From: Ancylobacter radicis
GTDB taxonomy: Bacteria > Pseudomonadota > Alphaproteobacteria > Rhizobiales > Xanthobacteraceae
Length of the DNA: 64,000 nt
Reading direction: 5' to 3'
Assembly: GCF_018449475.1 (NCBI RefSeq)
Contig: NZ_JAHCQH010000015.1
Span: 868,001 to 932,000, forward strand
In this document: piece by piece, positions 1 through 10,310 of the stretch
How the letters are laid out: the number at the start of each line of letters is the position of its first letter
Numbering within the stretch: the first letter of the stretch is position 1
Notes under the pieces: model-generated
Told to the model about the DNA's origin: nothing
The model's input: only the letters and a program-made list of their open reading frames with translations
The model's database searches: none
Program-made: the position numbers and the translations under genes

Positions 1-1
1 T

Positions 2-451
2 GCGGCCGATGCGGTGCCGCAAATCCTTCAGGCACTGGACAAGGCCGGGGTGAACCTTTCTGGCAAGCAGCTTATCGGCACCGGCCTGTGGGACGACCGC
101 AAGCTCTTTACCGCCCAATCGGTGGCCGGCGGCATCTTCGCCGCGCCCGACCCGGCAGGATTCCGAGCCTTCGCCGAACGCTATCGGGCACGGTATGGCC
201 GCGAGCCGGTGCGCACCGCGACGCTCGCCCATGACGCGGTGTCGCTGATGGCGGCGCTGGTGACAGCCCATGGCGAGGTCGGCATCACCGATGCGGCCAT
301 TCAGAACCCGTCGGGCTTCACCGGCATTGACGGGATTTTCCGCTTCCGGGCGGATGGCACCAACCAGCGCGGCCTCGCCATCATGCAGATCGGCGGCGGC
401 ACGGTGCAGATCATCAGCCCCGCGCCGCGCAGCTTCGCGCAGGCGAGCTGA
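2..451 (+). CDS. Penicillin-binding protein activator / periplasmic-binding-protein-like protein, C-terminal part (5' truncated by window)
   Basis: Open from the first bases of the window in frame 2, ending at TGA 449-451, so only about 149 C-terminal residues are visible. The text (LIGTGLWDDR, AHDAVSLMAAL, FTGIDGIFRFRADGTNQRGLAI) matches the second lobe of a type I periplasmic-binding fold of the LivJ/LpoA kind; IDGIFRF...G.NQR is typical of the family. In Rhizobiales an LpoA-like penicillin-binding protein activator often lies next to hemW and rdgB, so that name is preferred over an amino-acid ABC-transporter binding protein. It converges with hemW, 16 bp away. The N-terminal signal or lipobox lies outside the window, so lipoprotein status cannot be checked. 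Confidence 0.7.
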   Translation, partial: AADAVPQILQALDKAGVNLSGKQLIGTGLWDDRKLFTAQSVAGGIFAAPDPAGFRAFAERYRARYGREPVRTATLAHDAVSLMAALVTAHGEVGITDAAIQNPSGFTGIDGIFRFRADGTNQRGLAIMQIGGGTVQIISPAPRSFAQAS

Positions 452-467
452 CGCGCCTGAGCGCGCC

Positions 468-1664
468 TCACGCCGCGAGATCGGCCACGATGGCGTCGAG
501 CACCGGAAAGCCGAGCGACGTCACCCGCAGCCGGCCGCCCGGCATTTCCTCGACCATGCCTTCCTCCACCAGCGCAGCCACGCGCTCGGGAGTCACGTCC
601 CGTCCCGCAAGACGGGCAAATCGCTGGCGGTCAATGCCTTCCTTGAGACGCAGTCCCATCAGCAGGAGCTCATCGGCCTGCTCGGCACGCGACAAGGTCT
701 CCTCCTGGATGATCCCATGTCCGTCCGCCTCGACCCGGCCCAGCCACGCTTCCGGGCCGCGCTCGGTGGAAGTGGCGAGGCGCCCCTCCGGCGTGTCGAG
801 CCGTCCATGCGCGCCCGGGCCGATGCCGGCATATTCGCCATAGCGCCAGTAGAGCAGATTATGGCGGCTCTCGGCCCCGGGCCGGGCATGGTTCGAAATC
901 TCATAGGCCGGAAGCCCGACCGCCGTGGTCGTCTCCTGTGTCGCGTCCCACAGGGCGCGGGCGAGGTCGCCCTCGGGCAGGCGCAGCTTGCCGGCCGCGT
1001 GGAGCGCGGCGAAGGGCGTCCCCTCCTCGATGGTGAGCTGGTAGAGCGAGAGATGCTCGCACCCTTCGTCAATGGCGCGGCGCAGTTCGGCAGCCCAAGC
1101 CTCCGGCGTCTGGCCGGGGCGGGCATAGATCAGATCGAACGATACGCGCTCGAAAGCCGAGCGCGCCACCGCGACCGCAGCAAGCGCCTCATCGGCCGTG
1201 TGCATACGCCCCAAAGCCTTCAGCGCGGCATCGTCAAGCGCCTGCACACCCAGCGAGACGCGGTTGACCCCCGCCGCGCGATAGCCACGGAAACGCTCCG
1301 CCTCCACGCTTGTGGGGTTCGCCTCCAATGTGACCTCGGCACGGGCGTCGAGCGGCCAAGCGGCGTCGATGGCGGACAGGATCGCCCCCACCGTCGCCGG
1401 CTCCATCAGCGACGGGGTACCCCCGCCGAAGAACACGCTCTGCGTGCGCCGCTGGCCGATGGCGGCGCGCATGTGCGCGATCTCGGCGCGGAAGGCGGCG
1501 ATGAAGCGCGCCTGATCCGGCGGGGCGTGGCGGACATGCGAGTTGAAGTCGCAATAGGGACACTTGGCCTTGCAGAACGGCCAATGAACATAGACGCCAA
1601 AGCCGGGATCGGCCGGCGGCGGCGCCGCGCGTCCCGCCGGCTGCCAAAGGCCGCTATTCGTCAA
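468..1664 (-). CDS. hemW: Radical SAM heme chaperone HemW (oxygen-independent coproporphyrinogen oxidase-like)
   Basis: 398 aa. The radical SAM cluster motif is [13 protein letters not shown], with C31, C35 and C38; residue 40 is Phe. That lack of a fourth cysteine separates HemW from true HemN, which has CxxxCxxCxC. Other family marks are FFGGGTPSL and SLGVQ. HemW binds heme and SAM and is thought to deliver heme to apoproteins rather than oxidise coproporphyrinogen. The start chosen is TTG at 1664, which overlaps the rdgB stop by 11 bp and gives a family-like N-terminus; an upstream ATG at 1760 would run deep into rdgB. Last gene of the rph-rdgB-hemW minus-strand operon. Confidence 0.9.
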   Translation of the reverse strand: MTNSGLWQPAGRAAPPPADPGFGVYVHWPFCKAKCPYCDFNSHVRHAPPDQARFIAAFRAEIAHMRAAIGQRRTQSVFFGGGTPSLMEPATVGAILSAIDAAWPLDARAEVTLEANPTSVEAERFRGYRAAGVNRVSLGVQALDDAALKALGRMHTADEALAAVAVARSAFERVSFDLIYARPGQTPEAWAAELRRAIDEGCEHLSLYQLTIEEGTPFAALHAAGKLRLPEGDLARALWDATQETTTAVGLPAYEISNHARPGAESRHNLLYWRYGEYAGIGPGAHGRLDTPEGRLATSTERGPEAWLGRVEADGHGIIQEETLSRAEQADELLLMGLRLKEGIDRQRFARLAGRDVTPERVAALVEEGMVEEMPGGRLRVTSLGFPVLDAIVADLAA

Positions 1665-2307
1665 ATTTCGCCCCGAGGCAGGCGCGGGCAAGCGCCATGA
1701 AGGCGCGGGCCCGGTGTGACAGGCCACGCCCGAGCGGCGGAAGCCCGTGCTTTTCCGCACCGCTCATCTCGCCGAAGGTCCGGTCATGGCCGTCCGGCTG
1801 GAACATCGGGTCATAGCCGAAGCCGGCCGGACCGCGCGGCGGCCAGACCAGCGTGCCCTCGACCACGCCCTCGAAATCCTCCACATGGCCATCCGGCCAG
1901 GCTAGGCAGAGCGCCGAGATGAAATAGGCACGGCGCATGTCTGGCAGGTTCGCGCCGGCGTCGCGCAGTTCCTCCTCGACGCGGGTCATCGCGGCGTAGA
2001 AATCCTTCTCCGGCCCGGCCCAGCGGGCGGTGTACAGGCCCGGCGCGCCGCCCAGCGCATCGACGCACAGGCCGGAATCGTCGGCAAAGGCCGGCAATCC
2101 CGTGGCATTGGCGGCGGAGATCGCCTTGATGCGGGCGTTTGCCTTGAAGGTGAGACCCGTCTCCTCCGGCTCCGGCAGATCAAGATCGCCCGCCGAAACG
2201 CACTCGATCCCATAGGGAGCGAGCAGGCCGCGCATCTCCTCCAGCTTGCCGGAATTATGCGTGGCGATGACGACGCGGCCGGACAGTCGGCGGTTATGGG
2301 CGTCCAT
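1654..2307 (-). CDS. rdgB: RdgB/HAM1 non-canonical purine NTP pyrophosphatase (XTP/dITP)
   Basis: 217 aa, usual length for RdgB/HAM1. It hydrolyses dITP, XTP and dXTP to monophosphates and so cleans the nucleotide pool. Visible motifs: [12 protein letters not shown] near the N-terminus (substrate and phosphate binding), [25 protein letters not shown] (metal-binding acidic pair plus base pocket), GFGYDPMF, and SHRARAF at the C-terminus. The start lies 2 nt from the rph stop and the end overlaps hemW, so rph-rdgB-hemW is probably one transcript. The order rph-rdgB-hemW is conserved in Rhizobiales. Confidence 0.95.
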   Translation of the reverse strand: MDAHNRRLSGRVVIATHNSGKLEEMRGLLAPYGIECVSAGDLDLPEPEETGLTFKANARIKAISAANATGLPAFADDSGLCVDALGGAPGLYTARWAGPEKDFYAAMTRVEEELRDAGANLPDMRRAYFISALCLAWPDGHVEDFEGVVEGTLVWPPRGPAGFGYDPMFQPDGHDRTFGEMSGAEKHGLPPLGRGLSHRARAFMALARACLGAKFDE

Positions 2308-2309
2308 GG

Positions 2310-3023
2310 TCAGGCAACCGCCATCTTCTGCAGATCGACCAGCTTGCCGACGCCCTTGCGGGCGAGGCCGAGCATGGCGTTGAACTCGTCCTCGGTGAAA
2401 GGCGTCTTCTCGGCCGTGCCCTGCACCTCGACGAAACCGCCGGTGCCGGTCATCACGAAATTCACGTCGGTATCGGCCTGCGAGTCTTCAGCATAATCGA
2501 GATCGAGACGCGGCTCGCCCTCGATGATGCCGCAGGACACCGCCGCCACATGGTCGCGCAGCGGGATGGCCGGGATCATGCTGCGCGCCTTCATCCAGCT
2601 CAGGCAGTCATGCAGCGCGATCCAGGCGCCGGTGATGGCAGCGGTGCGGGTGCCGCCATCTGCCTGGATCACGTCGCAATCGACGGTGATCTGGCGCTCG
2701 CCGAGCTTCTCGAGATCGACCACGGCGCGCAGCGAGCGCCCGATCAGGCGCTGGATTTCCTGGGTGCGGCCGGACTGCTTGCCGGTCGCGGCTTCGCGGC
2801 GGGTGCGGTCATGGGTGGCGCGCGGCAGCATGCCGTATTCAGCGGTCACCCAGCCGCGCCCCTGACCCTTCAGCCAGGGCGGCAGACGCTCTTCCAGCGT
2901 CGCGGCGACCAGCACATGGGTCTCGCCGAACTTCACGAGGCAGGAGCCTTCCGCGTGGCGCAACACGCCGCGTTCGAAGCTGACGGCACGCATCTCGTCG
3001 GACGAGCGGCGGGAAGGGCGCAT
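2310..3023 (-). CDS. rph: Ribonuclease PH
   Basis: 237 aa. Phosphorolytic 3'-5' exoribonuclease that trims tRNA 3' ends. Family signatures: [12 protein letters not shown] at the N-terminus, [50 protein letters not shown], and [20 protein letters not shown] (catalytic and phosphate-binding core). Length is normal. First gene of the rph-rdgB-hemW operon and divergent from hrcA across about 160 bp. Confidence 0.96.
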   Translation of the reverse strand: MRPSRRSSDEMRAVSFERGVLRHAEGSCLVKFGETHVLVAATLEERLPPWLKGQGRGWVTAEYGMLPRATHDRTRREAATGKQSGRTQEIQRLIGRSLRAVVDLEKLGERQITVDCDVIQADGGTRTAAITGAWIALHDCLSWMKARSMIPAIPLRDHVAAVSCGIIEGEPRLDLDYAEDSQADTDVNFVMTGTGGFVEVQGTAEKTPFTEDEFNAMLGLARKGVGKLVDLQKMAVA

Positions 3024-3186
3024 GCGAAATTCTCCTCGGCGTTGTGGCCGCCCTTTTACGGGTGCAAAGGAAGGCGCGCAATCGTCTCGCGCCCGTGCGA
3101 GGACTGGGGGACGGCCACGGCGCGCCTTGAACCGCGCCGCTGATTGCCGAAATATGAGACCAACCCCTCCGAACAGGCAGCGCGCG

Positions 3187-4287
3187 ATGGCCCTCGACTC
3201 TCTTATTTCCGCGTCCGCGCCGCAGCTCGCCCGGCTCGACGAGCGTTCGCGCGAGATTTTCCGGCAGATCGTGGAGACCTATCTCGCCACGGGCGAGCCG
3301 GCCGGCTCGCGCAACATATCGCGGCTTATTCCCATGACACTGTCACCGGCCTCGGTGCGCAATGTGATGGCGGATCTCGAGGCCGCCGGGCTGATCTACG
3401 CCCCGCATACCAGCGCCGGCCGCCTGCCGACCGAGCGGGGCCTGCGCTTTTTCGTCGATGCGCTGCTGGAGATCGGCGATGTGTCGGAGGAAGAGCGCAA
3501 CTCGATCGAGACGCAGGTGCGGGCAGCGGCACAGGGGCAGACCGTCGACGGCGTGTTGACGGAGGCCTCGAACCTGCTCTCCGGCCTCACCCGCGGGGCC
3601 GGCGTCGTCACCAGCACCAAGAGCGACGGCCGGCTGAAGCACATCGAATTCGTTCCGCTCGACGCGACCCGCGCCCTGCTGATCCTCGTTTCGGAGGATG
3701 GCGAGGTGGAGAACCGGCTGGTCCCACTGCCCACCGGACTGCCCTCCTCCGCGCTGGTCGAGGCCACGAACTTCCTCAACGCCCGCACGCGCGGGCGCAC
3801 CCTCGCGGAACTGCGCACCGAGGTGGAGCGCACCCTCACCGCCCGCCGCGCCGAGCTCGACGAGATCACCGCGCGGGTAGTCGAGACGGGGCTGGCGAGC
3901 TGGTCGGGCGGGGACCGCACCGAGCGCCGGCTCATCGTGCGCGGCCAGACCCGCCTCCTGCACGACCTCAAGGCGATCGACGACCTCGAACGGATAAGGC
4001 TGCTGTTCGACGATCTCGAATCCAAGCAGGAGGTGGTCGACCTGCTCGGCCGCGCCGAGGACGCGCAGGGGCTGCGCATCTTCATCGGCTCGGAGAACCA
4101 GCTATTCTCGCTGTCCGGTTCCTCCACCATCGTCGCCCCCTATCGCGACGGGCAGGGGCGGGTCCTGGGTGTGCTGGGCGTCATCGGCCCGACGCGCCTG
4201 AACTATGCCCGCATCGTTCCCATGGTGGATTTCACCGCCCGCGTGGTGAGCCGTGTGCTGGGACGGTCCGGATTTGACGGCGCTTGA
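3187..4287 (+). CDS. hrcA: Heat-inducible transcription repressor HrcA
   Basis: 366 aa from ATG 3187. Winged-helix repressor that binds CIRCE operators upstream of chaperonin genes. The N-terminal DNA-binding part reads [30 protein letters not shown] then [39 protein letters not shown], a near-canonical HrcA winged helix; the GAF-like C-terminal part ends in [22 protein letters not shown] 3154 is an alternative start adding 11 residues; 3187 places the LDERS motif at the usual distance. grpE follows after 79 bp, the usual Rhizobiales hrcA-grpE arrangement. No CIRCE element was seen between rph and hrcA. Confidence 0.93.
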   Translation: MALDSLISASAPQLARLDERSREIFRQIVETYLATGEPAGSRNISRLIPMTLSPASVRNVMADLEAAGLIYAPHTSAGRLPTERGLRFFVDALLEIGDVSEEERNSIETQVRAAAQGQTVDGVLTEASNLLSGLTRGAGVVTSTKSDGRLKHIEFVPLDATRALLILVSEDGEVENRLVPLPTGLPSSALVEATNFLNARTRGRTLAELRTEVERTLTARRAELDEITARVVETGLASWSGGDRTERRLIVRGQTRLLHDLKAIDDLERIRLLFDDLESKQEVVDLLGRAEDAQGLRIFIGSENQLFSLSGSSTIVAPYRDGQGRVLGVLGVIGPTRLNYARIVPMVDFTARVVSRVLGRSGFDGA

Positions 4288-4366
4288 TTTTTCCGGCCCG
4301 GAACCCGATATGGCGAGCGTCGCCGCAGCCTGCCTGCGCCCACTCGACATTTCCGACGAGGTACCG

Positions 4367-4987
4367 ATGAGCGAAGACACCCGCAATCCGGCGGAACAGC
4401 CCGAGACCATGGCGAGCGTTCCCCCCGAGGCGAGCGATGCGCCGGGTGCGCCGGAAGATGCCGCGGCCATGTTCGCGGCCGAGAAGGAGCGCCTCGAAGC
4501 CGAGATCGCCAGCCTCAAGGACAAGTTCCTGCGCGCCTTTGCCGAAGCCGACAATGTCCGCCGCCGCGCCGAGCGCGAAGTCGCCGACGCCAAGGTCTAC
4601 GGCATCACCGGCTTCGCCCGCGACCTGCTCAATGTCGCCGATGATTTCGAACGTGCACTCGGCACGATCGATCCGCAGGCCCGCGAGCAGGCCGAGGGCA
4701 CGCTGAAGACGCTGCTTGAGGGGATCGAACTCACCGGTCGGGCGCTCAATCACGCGCTCACCAAGCATGGCGTCGCCCGGATCGAGGCAGAAGGGGCGAA
4801 GTTCGACCCCAATCTTCATCAGGCGATGTTCGAGGTGCCGAATCCGCAGGTGCCGTCCGGCACCGTGGTTCAGGTGGTACAGCCGGGCTACACGATCGGC
4901 GGCCGCGTCCTGCGCCCCGCCATGGTCGGCGTCTCCAAAGGTGGCCCCAAGGCGACGCCCGCCGACGCTCCGGCGGCGGAAGGCTGA
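4367..4987 (+). CDS. grpE: Nucleotide exchange factor GrpE (Hsp70 cofactor)
   Basis: 206 aa. Exchanges ADP for ATP on DnaK. Structure seen: acidic and proline-rich N-tail; a long coiled-coil helix ([34 protein letters not shown]); then the beta-wing GrpE domain with [13 protein letters not shown] and [26 protein letters not shown]. Start ATG 4367 is preceded by GACGAGGT; the upstream in-frame extension overlaps the hrcA end and has no family character. dnaK is not in the window. Confidence 0.95.
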   Translation: MSEDTRNPAEQPETMASVPPEASDAPGAPEDAAAMFAAEKERLEAEIASLKDKFLRAFAEADNVRRRAEREVADAKVYGITGFARDLLNVADDFERALGTIDPQAREQAEGTLKTLLEGIELTGRALNHALTKHGVARIEAEGAKFDPNLHQAMFEVPNPQVPSGTVVQVVQPGYTIGGRVLRPAMVGVSKGGPKATPADAPAAEG

Positions 4988-5000
4988 GGCCTCCGCCGCC
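4972..5000 (+). terminator. Stem-loop at the grpE 3' end, possible terminator
   Basis: GGCGGCGGA (4972-4980) is complementary to TCCGCCGCC (4992-5000) with an 11-nt loop that includes the grpE stop codon. It lies between the convergent grpE and the gene ending at 5013. There is no U-tract, so it may act weakly or be Rho-assisted. Confidence 0.35.
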
Positions 5001-5012
5001 CGGCGCCTTCCG

Positions 5013-5957
5013 TCAGCGCAGGTCGATGCCGTCGCGCAGCGCGCGCATGCCGTCGAACTCGGCGCCGAAGGTCTCTTCCGGTGCCACGCCGACCATGCGC
5101 AGATAGCCGGTGCGGCCGAAGCGCAGCCATTGGGCGACCTTGACGGGCTTCCCCGATTGCTGGTCCTGCGCCTTGCCCATCAGTTCGAAGCCCGGCTGGC
5201 CACCAATGCGCAGCGGCCCGCCACGCTCGACGCGCAGTTCCTTCACGCCCGGCACCGAAGCAATTGCCCGCTTGGCAAGGCTCTCGCGGTCATCCTCGCG
5301 GATTTCGCCGCGGGCGGCCGAGATGATGAAGTAAGGCTGGCCGGCAACGTCGGGCCCCTTCGCGTCGCCCTTGGTCAGCAGCACCGCGCTGCCGCCGAGC
5401 ACCTTGAGAACGCGGTAACCCTCGAGATCGCCGATGGTGAAGGGCAGGCGCGCGAGGAGTTCGTCCTGCGTGGGAGGGGCGCGGAACACGATGCTGCGCA
5501 GCGCCGTCTCCACCGCCTCGTCGGAGTAGCGCGCCGACGCCGCCTCAGGGAACTGCACGGTGACCATGGCGGTCACGTCCTTGCCCCCGACCAGCAGGAT
5601 CCACTTCTTGAGCGCGACCGGACCGACGCTTTGATAGCCGGTCAGCAGGACCGCCTTCTCCCCGCCAGCGAGTTCAAGATCGCGGCGCTGCTCGATGGTG
5701 ACGCCCTTGCTCTGCAGCGCCTCCGGCTCGAAGGTGCGCATGATGTCGGCATAGGCAGCCGACGGCATCTCCAGGATGAGAATCGCGGCCTTGGCGTCCC
5801 GATCCTCGAAACCGGCGACACCCGGAATTTCCACCATCCCGGCTGGCGGCACGATGCCGACGACACCCTCATTGGGAAAAAGGGCCTGGGCAGTGGCGGC
5901 AAGGGGCGCAGCCAGGAGCATGAGGCTCGCGGCAAGGGCGCAGATCAGGCGGCGCAT
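5013..5957 (-). CDS. Hypothetical exported protein
   Basis: 314 aa. The first ~24 residues (MRRLICALAASLMLLAAPLAATAQA) form a clear Sec signal peptide with an AxA cleavage site, so the mature protein is probably periplasmic. The rest contains two similar-looking halves, each with a V(E/D)...AV(L/V)LT...G-type beta-rich pattern. No catalytic motif or transmembrane helix after the signal was recognised. Homologous unnamed proteins occur next to grpE or rph in other Rhizobiales (from memory). It stands alone between grpE (convergent) and alkB. No function is proposed. Confidence 0.75.
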   Translation of the reverse strand: MRRLICALAASLMLLAAPLAATAQALFPNEGVVGIVPPAGMVEIPGVAGFEDRDAKAAILILEMPSAAYADIMRTFEPEALQSKGVTIEQRRDLELAGGEKAVLLTGYQSVGPVALKKWILLVGGKDVTAMVTVQFPEAASARYSDEAVETALRSIVFRAPPTQDELLARLPFTIGDLEGYRVLKVLGGSAVLLTKGDAKGPDVAGQPYFIISAARGEIREDDRESLAKRAIASVPGVKELRVERGGPLRIGGQPGFELMGKAQDQQSGKPVKVAQWLRFGRTGYLRMVGVAPEETFGAEFDGMRALRDGIDLR

Positions 5958-6033
5958 TCGGTTTCCTTCGTCTCACGCTGTTCGATGACCAAAGTGGGGC
6001 ATCCTATGCCGGCGGTCATCCCCTTCTTCGTGC

Positions 6034-6678
6034 TCACCGCGGCGGAATTTCGCCCGATCCCGCCGGATTCACCCGCCGTAACGTCAGATTGATCCGGCCC
6101 GGTTGCTTCAGCAGGGTGGAACTCTCCGGCATGATGCGGTCAATGCCGTGAAAAGCGAGGCGGCACGGACCCGCCAGGATCAGCGCGTCGCCCGAGACGA
6201 GGCGGATGGAGCGGGTCGGATCCTTGCGGGATGTGCCGCCAACGCGGAACACTGCGGTATCCCCCAGCGACAGGGACAGGACCGGCGCGCCGAACTCCTG
6301 TTCGTCGCGATCCTGATGCAGGCCCATGCGCGTGCCGGGGGCGTACCAGTTGATGAGGCAGGCTTCCGGGGCCAGCGGCGTGCCGGCGAGCTCCGCCCAG
6401 GCGCTCTGGAGCACCAGAGGCATGGCCGGCCAGGGCTCGCCCGTCTCCGGATGGGACGGCTGGTATCGATAGCCGGTCACGTCCGATACCCAACCCAGTG
6501 GCCCGCAATTCGACATGCGCACCGAGAAAGGCGTGCCGGTGCGCGGCATGCGCGGGGTGAAAAGCGGCGCCTGCAGAAGAAGCTGGCGCAGTTCCTCGGC
6601 CAGAGCTTCCTGACCGGATCGGTTCAGCCAGCCAGACCACCATAGACATCCGGGAGCGATCTCGACCGGCGCCGCCAT
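6034..6678 (-). CDS. alkB: AlkB-family Fe(II)/2-oxoglutarate DNA dealkylase
   Basis: 214 aa. Oxidatively removes 1-methyladenine and 3-methylcytosine lesions. Diagnostic residues: LHQDRDE (HxD iron ligands), FHGIDRI (distal His ligand), and RINLTLR, the RxNxTxR 2-oxoglutarate-binding signature. The N-terminal nucleotide-recognition lid includes GYRYQPSHPETGEPWPAMP. Start ATG 6678 lies one base from the coaA stop, so it is the last gene of the his-coaA transcript; an upstream in-frame ATG at 6723 overlaps coaA and is less likely. Confidence 0.93.
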   Translation of the reverse strand: MAAPVEIAPGCLWWSGWLNRSGQEALAEELRQLLLQAPLFTPRMPRTGTPFSVRMSNCGPLGWVSDVTGYRYQPSHPETGEPWPAMPLVLQSAWAELAGTPLAPEACLINWYAPGTRMGLHQDRDEQEFGAPVLSLSLGDTAVFRVGGTSRKDPTRSIRLVSGDALILAGPCRLAFHGIDRIMPESSTLLKQPGRINLTLRRVNPAGSGEIPPR

Positions 6679-6679
6679 G

Positions 6680-7639
6680 CTAGAGCTTCCTGAGCGCGAC
6701 AGCCTCGATCTCATGGTCGCCACCCTTGCGCAGGATGAGATCGGCGCGCTGGCGCGTGGGCAGGATGTTGTCGCGCAGGTTCACGAGGTTGATGGTGCGC
6801 CAGATTCCGCGCGCCGTGGCATCGGCCTCGGCGTCGGAGATGTCGGCATAACGGTGGAAATAGGCGGCCGGATCGCGGAAGGCCGTCTCGCGCAGCCGCA
6901 TGAACCGCTCGACATACCAGCGTTCCAGAATGGTCTCGTCGGCGTCGATATAGATCTTGAAGTCGAAGAAGTCCGAGACGAAGGGAATGCCCTTACCATC
7001 CTTGGGCGGGCGGCTGGTCTGCAGCACGTTCAGCCCCTCGACGATGAGGATGTCCGGCTGGTCGACCTCGGCCATCTCGTTCGGCTTCACGTCGTAATGG
7101 AAATGACTGTAGAGCGGCGCGCGAACCGGGCGCCGGCCGGCCTTGATGTCCGAGAGGAAATGCAGAAGCGCCGGCAGGTCGTAGCTCTCGGGGAAGCCCT
7201 TGCGGCCCATCAGCCCTTCCTGCTGGAGCACGGCGTTGGGCAGGAGAAATCCGTCGGTCGTCACCAGCGCCACTTTCGGCGTGTTCGGCCAGCGGGCGAG
7301 CAGCGCCTGAAGCACGCGCGAGGTGGTGGACTTGCCCACCGCCACCGAGCCGGCGACGCCGATAATGTAGGGCATCTTTCCGTTCTCTTCCGGCCCCAGG
7401 AATTTCTGCATGGCGCGGAACAGCTTCTGCGCCGCGCCCACATACATGGAGAGCAGGCGCGAGAGCGGCAGGTAGATTTCCTCGATCTCGGCCATGGAGA
7501 GCCGATCATTGAGGCCCTGGAGCCGGGCAATTTCTTCCGGCCGCAGGGGCTGCGGCGTGTCGGCGCGCAGCGCCGCCCATTCCGAGCGCGTGAAATTGCG
7601 GAAAGGCGACAGGCCGCCCCCGTCGAGCTTCATGTCCAT
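6680..7639 (-). CDS. coaA: Pantothenate kinase, type I (CoaA)
   Basis: 319 aa, normal for bacterial type I PanK. Phosphorylates pantothenate, the first committed step of CoA synthesis. Walker A is [15 protein letters not shown] (near residue 100); then [30 protein letters not shown] and [13 protein letters not shown], all typical CoaA segments. Lies downstream of hisE on the same strand with a 135-bp spacer and immediately upstream of alkB. coaE, the last step of the same pathway, is at 18.0 kb. Confidence 0.96.
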   Translation of the reverse strand: MDMKLDGGGLSPFRNFTRSEWAALRADTPQPLRPEEIARLQGLNDRLSMAEIEEIYLPLSRLLSMYVGAAQKLFRAMQKFLGPEENGKMPYIIGVAGSVAVGKSTTSRVLQALLARWPNTPKVALVTTDGFLLPNAVLQQEGLMGRKGFPESYDLPALLHFLSDIKAGRRPVRAPLYSHFHYDVKPNEMAEVDQPDILIVEGLNVLQTSRPPKDGKGIPFVSDFFDFKIYIDADETILERWYVERFMRLRETAFRDPAAYFHRYADISDAEADATARGIWRTINLVNLRDNILPTRQRADLILRKGGDHEIEAVALRKL

Positions 7640-7726
7640 TGGCGCGTTCCCCGGTCGATCGCCCGGACATTCGTTGCGCCGGGCGTTGGTCGACCAGATA
7701 CCAGAACAGAAGCCGTTGCGAAACCA

Positions 7727-7746
7727 CGCCCTGCCCAGGCAGGGCG
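7727..7746 (-). terminator. Perfect 8-bp stem-loop in the hisE-coaA spacer
   Basis: CGCCCTGC (7727-7734) and GCAGGGCG (7739-7746) flank a 4-nt loop. It sits in the 135-bp spacer between hisE and coaA. On the minus strand it is followed by TGGTTTCG, a weak U-tract. It could partially terminate or process the his transcript before coaA. Confidence 0.35.
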
Positions 7747-7774
7747 AACGATGCGTCCACGCCCCGGCCGCAGG

Positions 7775-8110
7775 TCATGAAGCCGGGCGGGAGGCCTTCT
7801 CTTCCAGCCCGGACTGGCCGGTCCGGCGACCCAGTTCCGCATAAACGTCGTCCAGTGGCACGCCACGCGCCTGCAAGAGTACGGCGAGATGATAGAGAAG
7901 ATCGGCGGCTTCCGAAACGACGGCTTTCGTATCGCCGCTCACCGCGGCAAGCGCCGTTTCCACCGCTTCCTCACCGAGCTTCTGGGCGCATTTGGCGACG
8001 CCCTTGGCCAGAAGCGAGCGTGTGTAGGAGGTCTCCGTCGTGGCCTGCGCCCGCTGCGCGACGATGGCGGCGAGATCTTCAAGGCTCACGCGGGCGGCTG
8101 TCTCGGCCAT
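7775..8110 (-). CDS. hisE: Phosphoribosyl-ATP pyrophosphatase (HisE)
   Basis: 111 aa. Second step of histidine synthesis, PR-ATP to PR-AMP. MazG-like helical fold with [29 protein letters not shown] (KxGEE metal-binding motif) and [13 protein letters not shown] (ExxD motif). Start chosen at ATG 8110 because TGAGGA lies 6 nt upstream; ATG 8116 is possible but too close to that site. Follows hisF by 9 bp. Confidence 0.95.
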   Translation of the reverse strand: MAETAARVSLEDLAAIVAQRAQATTETSYTRSLLAKGVAKCAQKLGEEAVETALAAVSGDTKAVVSEAADLLYHLAVLLQARGVPLDDVYAELGRRTGQSGLEEKASRPAS

Positions 8111-8119
8111 GGCCATTCC

Positions 8120-8899
8120 TCAGGTCTCGGTGGCGCGCACCGGCAGCCCGGCCTGCGCCAGGCGCTGCTTGGCCGCACCGATGGTAAAGGTGCCGAAATG
8201 GAAGATGGACGCCGCCAGAACCGCCGAGGCGCCCCCTTCGCGGATGCCGTCGACCAGATGATCCAACGTGCCGACGCCGCCCGAGGCGATGACGGGGACC
8301 GATACGGCGTCCGAGATGGCGCGGGTCAGCGCGAGGTCAAAGCCCTCGCCGGTGCCATCGCGATCCATGGAGGTGAGGAGTATTTCGCCGGCACCGAGCG
8401 CGACGACCTCGCGGGCATAATCCACCGCGTCGATGCCCGTGCGGTTGCGCCCGCCATGGGTGAAGATCTCCCAGCGGTCGGGCTCACCATCCGACGACAC
8501 CTTCTTGGCATCAATGGCGACGACGATGCACTGCTCGCCGAACTTCTCCGCCGCCTCGCGCACAAAGTCGCGCCGGTTCACGGCGGCCGTGTTGATCGAC
8601 ACCTTGTCCGCACCGGCGTTGAGCAGCGCGCGGATATCTTCCACCGTGCGCACGCCGCCACCGACCGTGAGCGGCATGAAGCACTGCTCGGCGGTGCGGC
8701 TGACCACGTCGATCAGCGTGCTGCGTGCCTCGACACTCGCGGTGATGTCGAGAAAACAGAGCTCGTCGGCCCCCGCCGCGTCATAGGCCTTGGCGGCTTC
8801 GACCGGATCACCGGCGTCGCGCAGATCGACGAATTTCACGCCCTTGACGACGCGGCCATCCTTCACGTCGAGGCAGGGAATGACGCGCACCTTGAGCAT
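8120..8899 (-). CDS. hisF: Imidazole glycerol phosphate synthase, cyclase subunit HisF
   Basis: 259 aa (beta/alpha)8 barrel. Uses ammonia from HisH to make IGP and AICAR from PRFAR. Sequence starts [20 protein letters not shown], the canonical start with the catalytic Asp in CLDV; the second catalytic Asp is in [13 protein letters not shown]. Phosphate-binding loops VGGGVR and ASGGVG are present. GGAGAGG lies 5 nt before ATG 8899, so this start is preferred over ATG 8920, which overlaps the hisA stop. Confidence 0.97.
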   Translation of the reverse strand: MLKVRVIPCLDVKDGRVVKGVKFVDLRDAGDPVEAAKAYDAAGADELCFLDITASVEARSTLIDVVSRTAEQCFMPLTVGGGVRTVEDIRALLNAGADKVSINTAAVNRRDFVREAAEKFGEQCIVVAIDAKKVSSDGEPDRWEIFTHGGRNRTGIDAVDYAREVVALGAGEILLTSMDRDGTGEGFDLALTRAISDAVSVPVIASGGVGTLDHLVDGIREGGASAVLAASIFHFGTFTIGAAKQRLAQAGLPVRATET

Positions 8900-8916
8900 G
8901 GAATCCTCTCCGCCGC

Positions 8917-9651
8917 TCATGCCGGCAGCCCCGCCACCAGCGCCAGCGCGGCGCGGGGGTCGAGACGCCCGTCATACAGCGCGCGCCCAGTAATGGCGCC
9001 TTCGAGCTTGGCCGCCCGCGGCTCCAGCAGCGCCTTCACATCATCCAGCGAGGCAAGCCCGCCCGAGGCGATGACAGGGATGGAAATCGCCTCCGCCAAC
9101 GCGATCGTGGCGTCCAGATTGAGGCCCTTGAGCAGTCCGTCGCGGTCGATATCGGTGTAGATGATGGCGGTGACGCCGGCATCCTCGAAGCGCCGGGCGA
9201 GGTCAAGCGCGGTGAGGTCCGAGGTCTCGGCCCAGCCTTCCACCGCCACGCGCCCGTCTTTGGCATCGAGCCCCACCGCGACGCGGCCGGGAAAGCGGCG
9301 TGCCGCCTCCTTCACGAAGGCCGGATCGCGCACGGCGGCGGTGCCGAGGATCACGCGGGTGATGCCCTTGCCCAGCCAGCCCTCGACGGCCGCGAGATCG
9401 CGGATGCCACCGCCGAGTTGCACCGGCATGGCGATGGTTTCGAGAATGCGCTCGACGGCGCCGGCGTTCACCGCCTTGCCGGCAAAGGCGCCGTCGAGAT
9501 CGACAATGTGGAGATAGCGGAAGCCCTGGGCCTCGAACTGGGCGGCCTGCTGGGCGGGATCATGGTTGAACACGGTGGCGCGTGCCATGTCGCCCTGCTG
9601 CAGGCGCACGCATTTGCCGTCCTTGAGATCGATGGCGGGAAAGAGAATCAC
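8917..9651 (-). CDS. hisA: ProFAR isomerase HisA
   Basis: 244 aa (beta/alpha)8 barrel. Isomerises 5'-ProFAR to PRFAR. Catalytic Asp in [15 protein letters not shown]; second Asp in [14 protein letters not shown]; phosphate loops QLGGGIRD and ASGGLAS. Start GTG 9651 overlaps the hisH stop (GTGA) and gives the family N-terminus [15 protein letters not shown] 9660 is an alternative three codons longer. Confidence 0.96.
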   Translation of the reverse strand: MILFPAIDLKDGKCVRLQQGDMARATVFNHDPAQQAAQFEAQGFRYLHIVDLDGAFAGKAVNAGAVERILETIAMPVQLGGGIRDLAAVEGWLGKGITRVILGTAAVRDPAFVKEAARRFPGRVAVGLDAKDGRVAVEGWAETSDLTALDLARRFEDAGVTAIIYTDIDRDGLLKGLNLDATIALAEAISIPVIASGGLASLDDVKALLEPRAAKLEGAITGRALYDGRLDPRAALALVAGLPA

Positions 9652-10310
9652 GGCGCCCACTTCAGGAAATTGGCGAGAAGGGCGAGGCCGAGGCGCTGGC
9701 TCTTCTCGGGATGAAACTGTGTACCGGCGATGTTGTCGCGACCGACGACGGCGGTGATCTTGCCGGCATAGTCGCTGGTGGCGATCACGTCCTGCGGCCG
9801 CGCGGCGGCGAGATGGTAGGAATGGACGAAATAGGCGTCGAGCCCATCCGGCCCGGTCGGAATGCCGTCGAGAATCGGATGGGCGCGGGCGGGGTCGAGC
9901 GAATTCCAGCCCATATGCGGGATCTTCAGCGCGGGATCGGACGGCGTGATCTTGACCACGTCGCCCTCGATCCAGCCGAGCCCCTGCGTCACGCCATGCT
10001 CATGCCCGCGCGAGGCCATGAGCTGGAGGCCGACGCAGATGCCGAGGAAGGGACGCCCCTTCTCCAGCACCGCTTCCGTCAGCGCCTCCACCATGCCCGG
10101 CACGGCGTCGAGGCCACGGCGGCAATCAGCATAGGCGCCGACGCCCGGCAGCACGATGCGGTCGGCGCGGCGCACCACTTCCGGGTCCGCCGTCACCAGC
10201 ACGGTCTTGTTCGAGCCCCCATCGCGGGCGGCGCGTTCCAGCGCCTTGCCGGCCGAGTGCAGATTGCCGGAGCCGTAATCGATGAGAACGACGGGTGCGG
10301 GCGGAATCAT
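9648..10310 (-). CDS. hisH: Imidazole glycerol phosphate synthase, glutaminase subunit HisH
   Basis: 220 aa class I glutamine amidotransferase. Feeds ammonia to HisF. Starts with [19 protein letters not shown], has the oxyanion strand LPGVGAY, nucleophile Cys in [11 protein letters not shown], and the His/Glu pair in [13 protein letters not shown]. Starts within the DUF2628 stop (ATGA overlap) and ends overlapping hisA. Confidence 0.97.
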   Translation of the reverse strand: MIPPAPVVLIDYGSGNLHSAGKALERAARDGGSNKTVLVTADPEVVRRADRIVLPGVGAYADCRRGLDAVPGMVEALTEAVLEKGRPFLGICVGLQLMASRGHEHGVTQGLGWIEGDVVKITPSDPALKIPHMGWNSLDPARAHPILDGIPTGPDGLDAYFVHSYHLAAARPQDVIATSDYAGKITAVVGRDNIAGTQFHPEKSQRLGLALLANFLKWAP

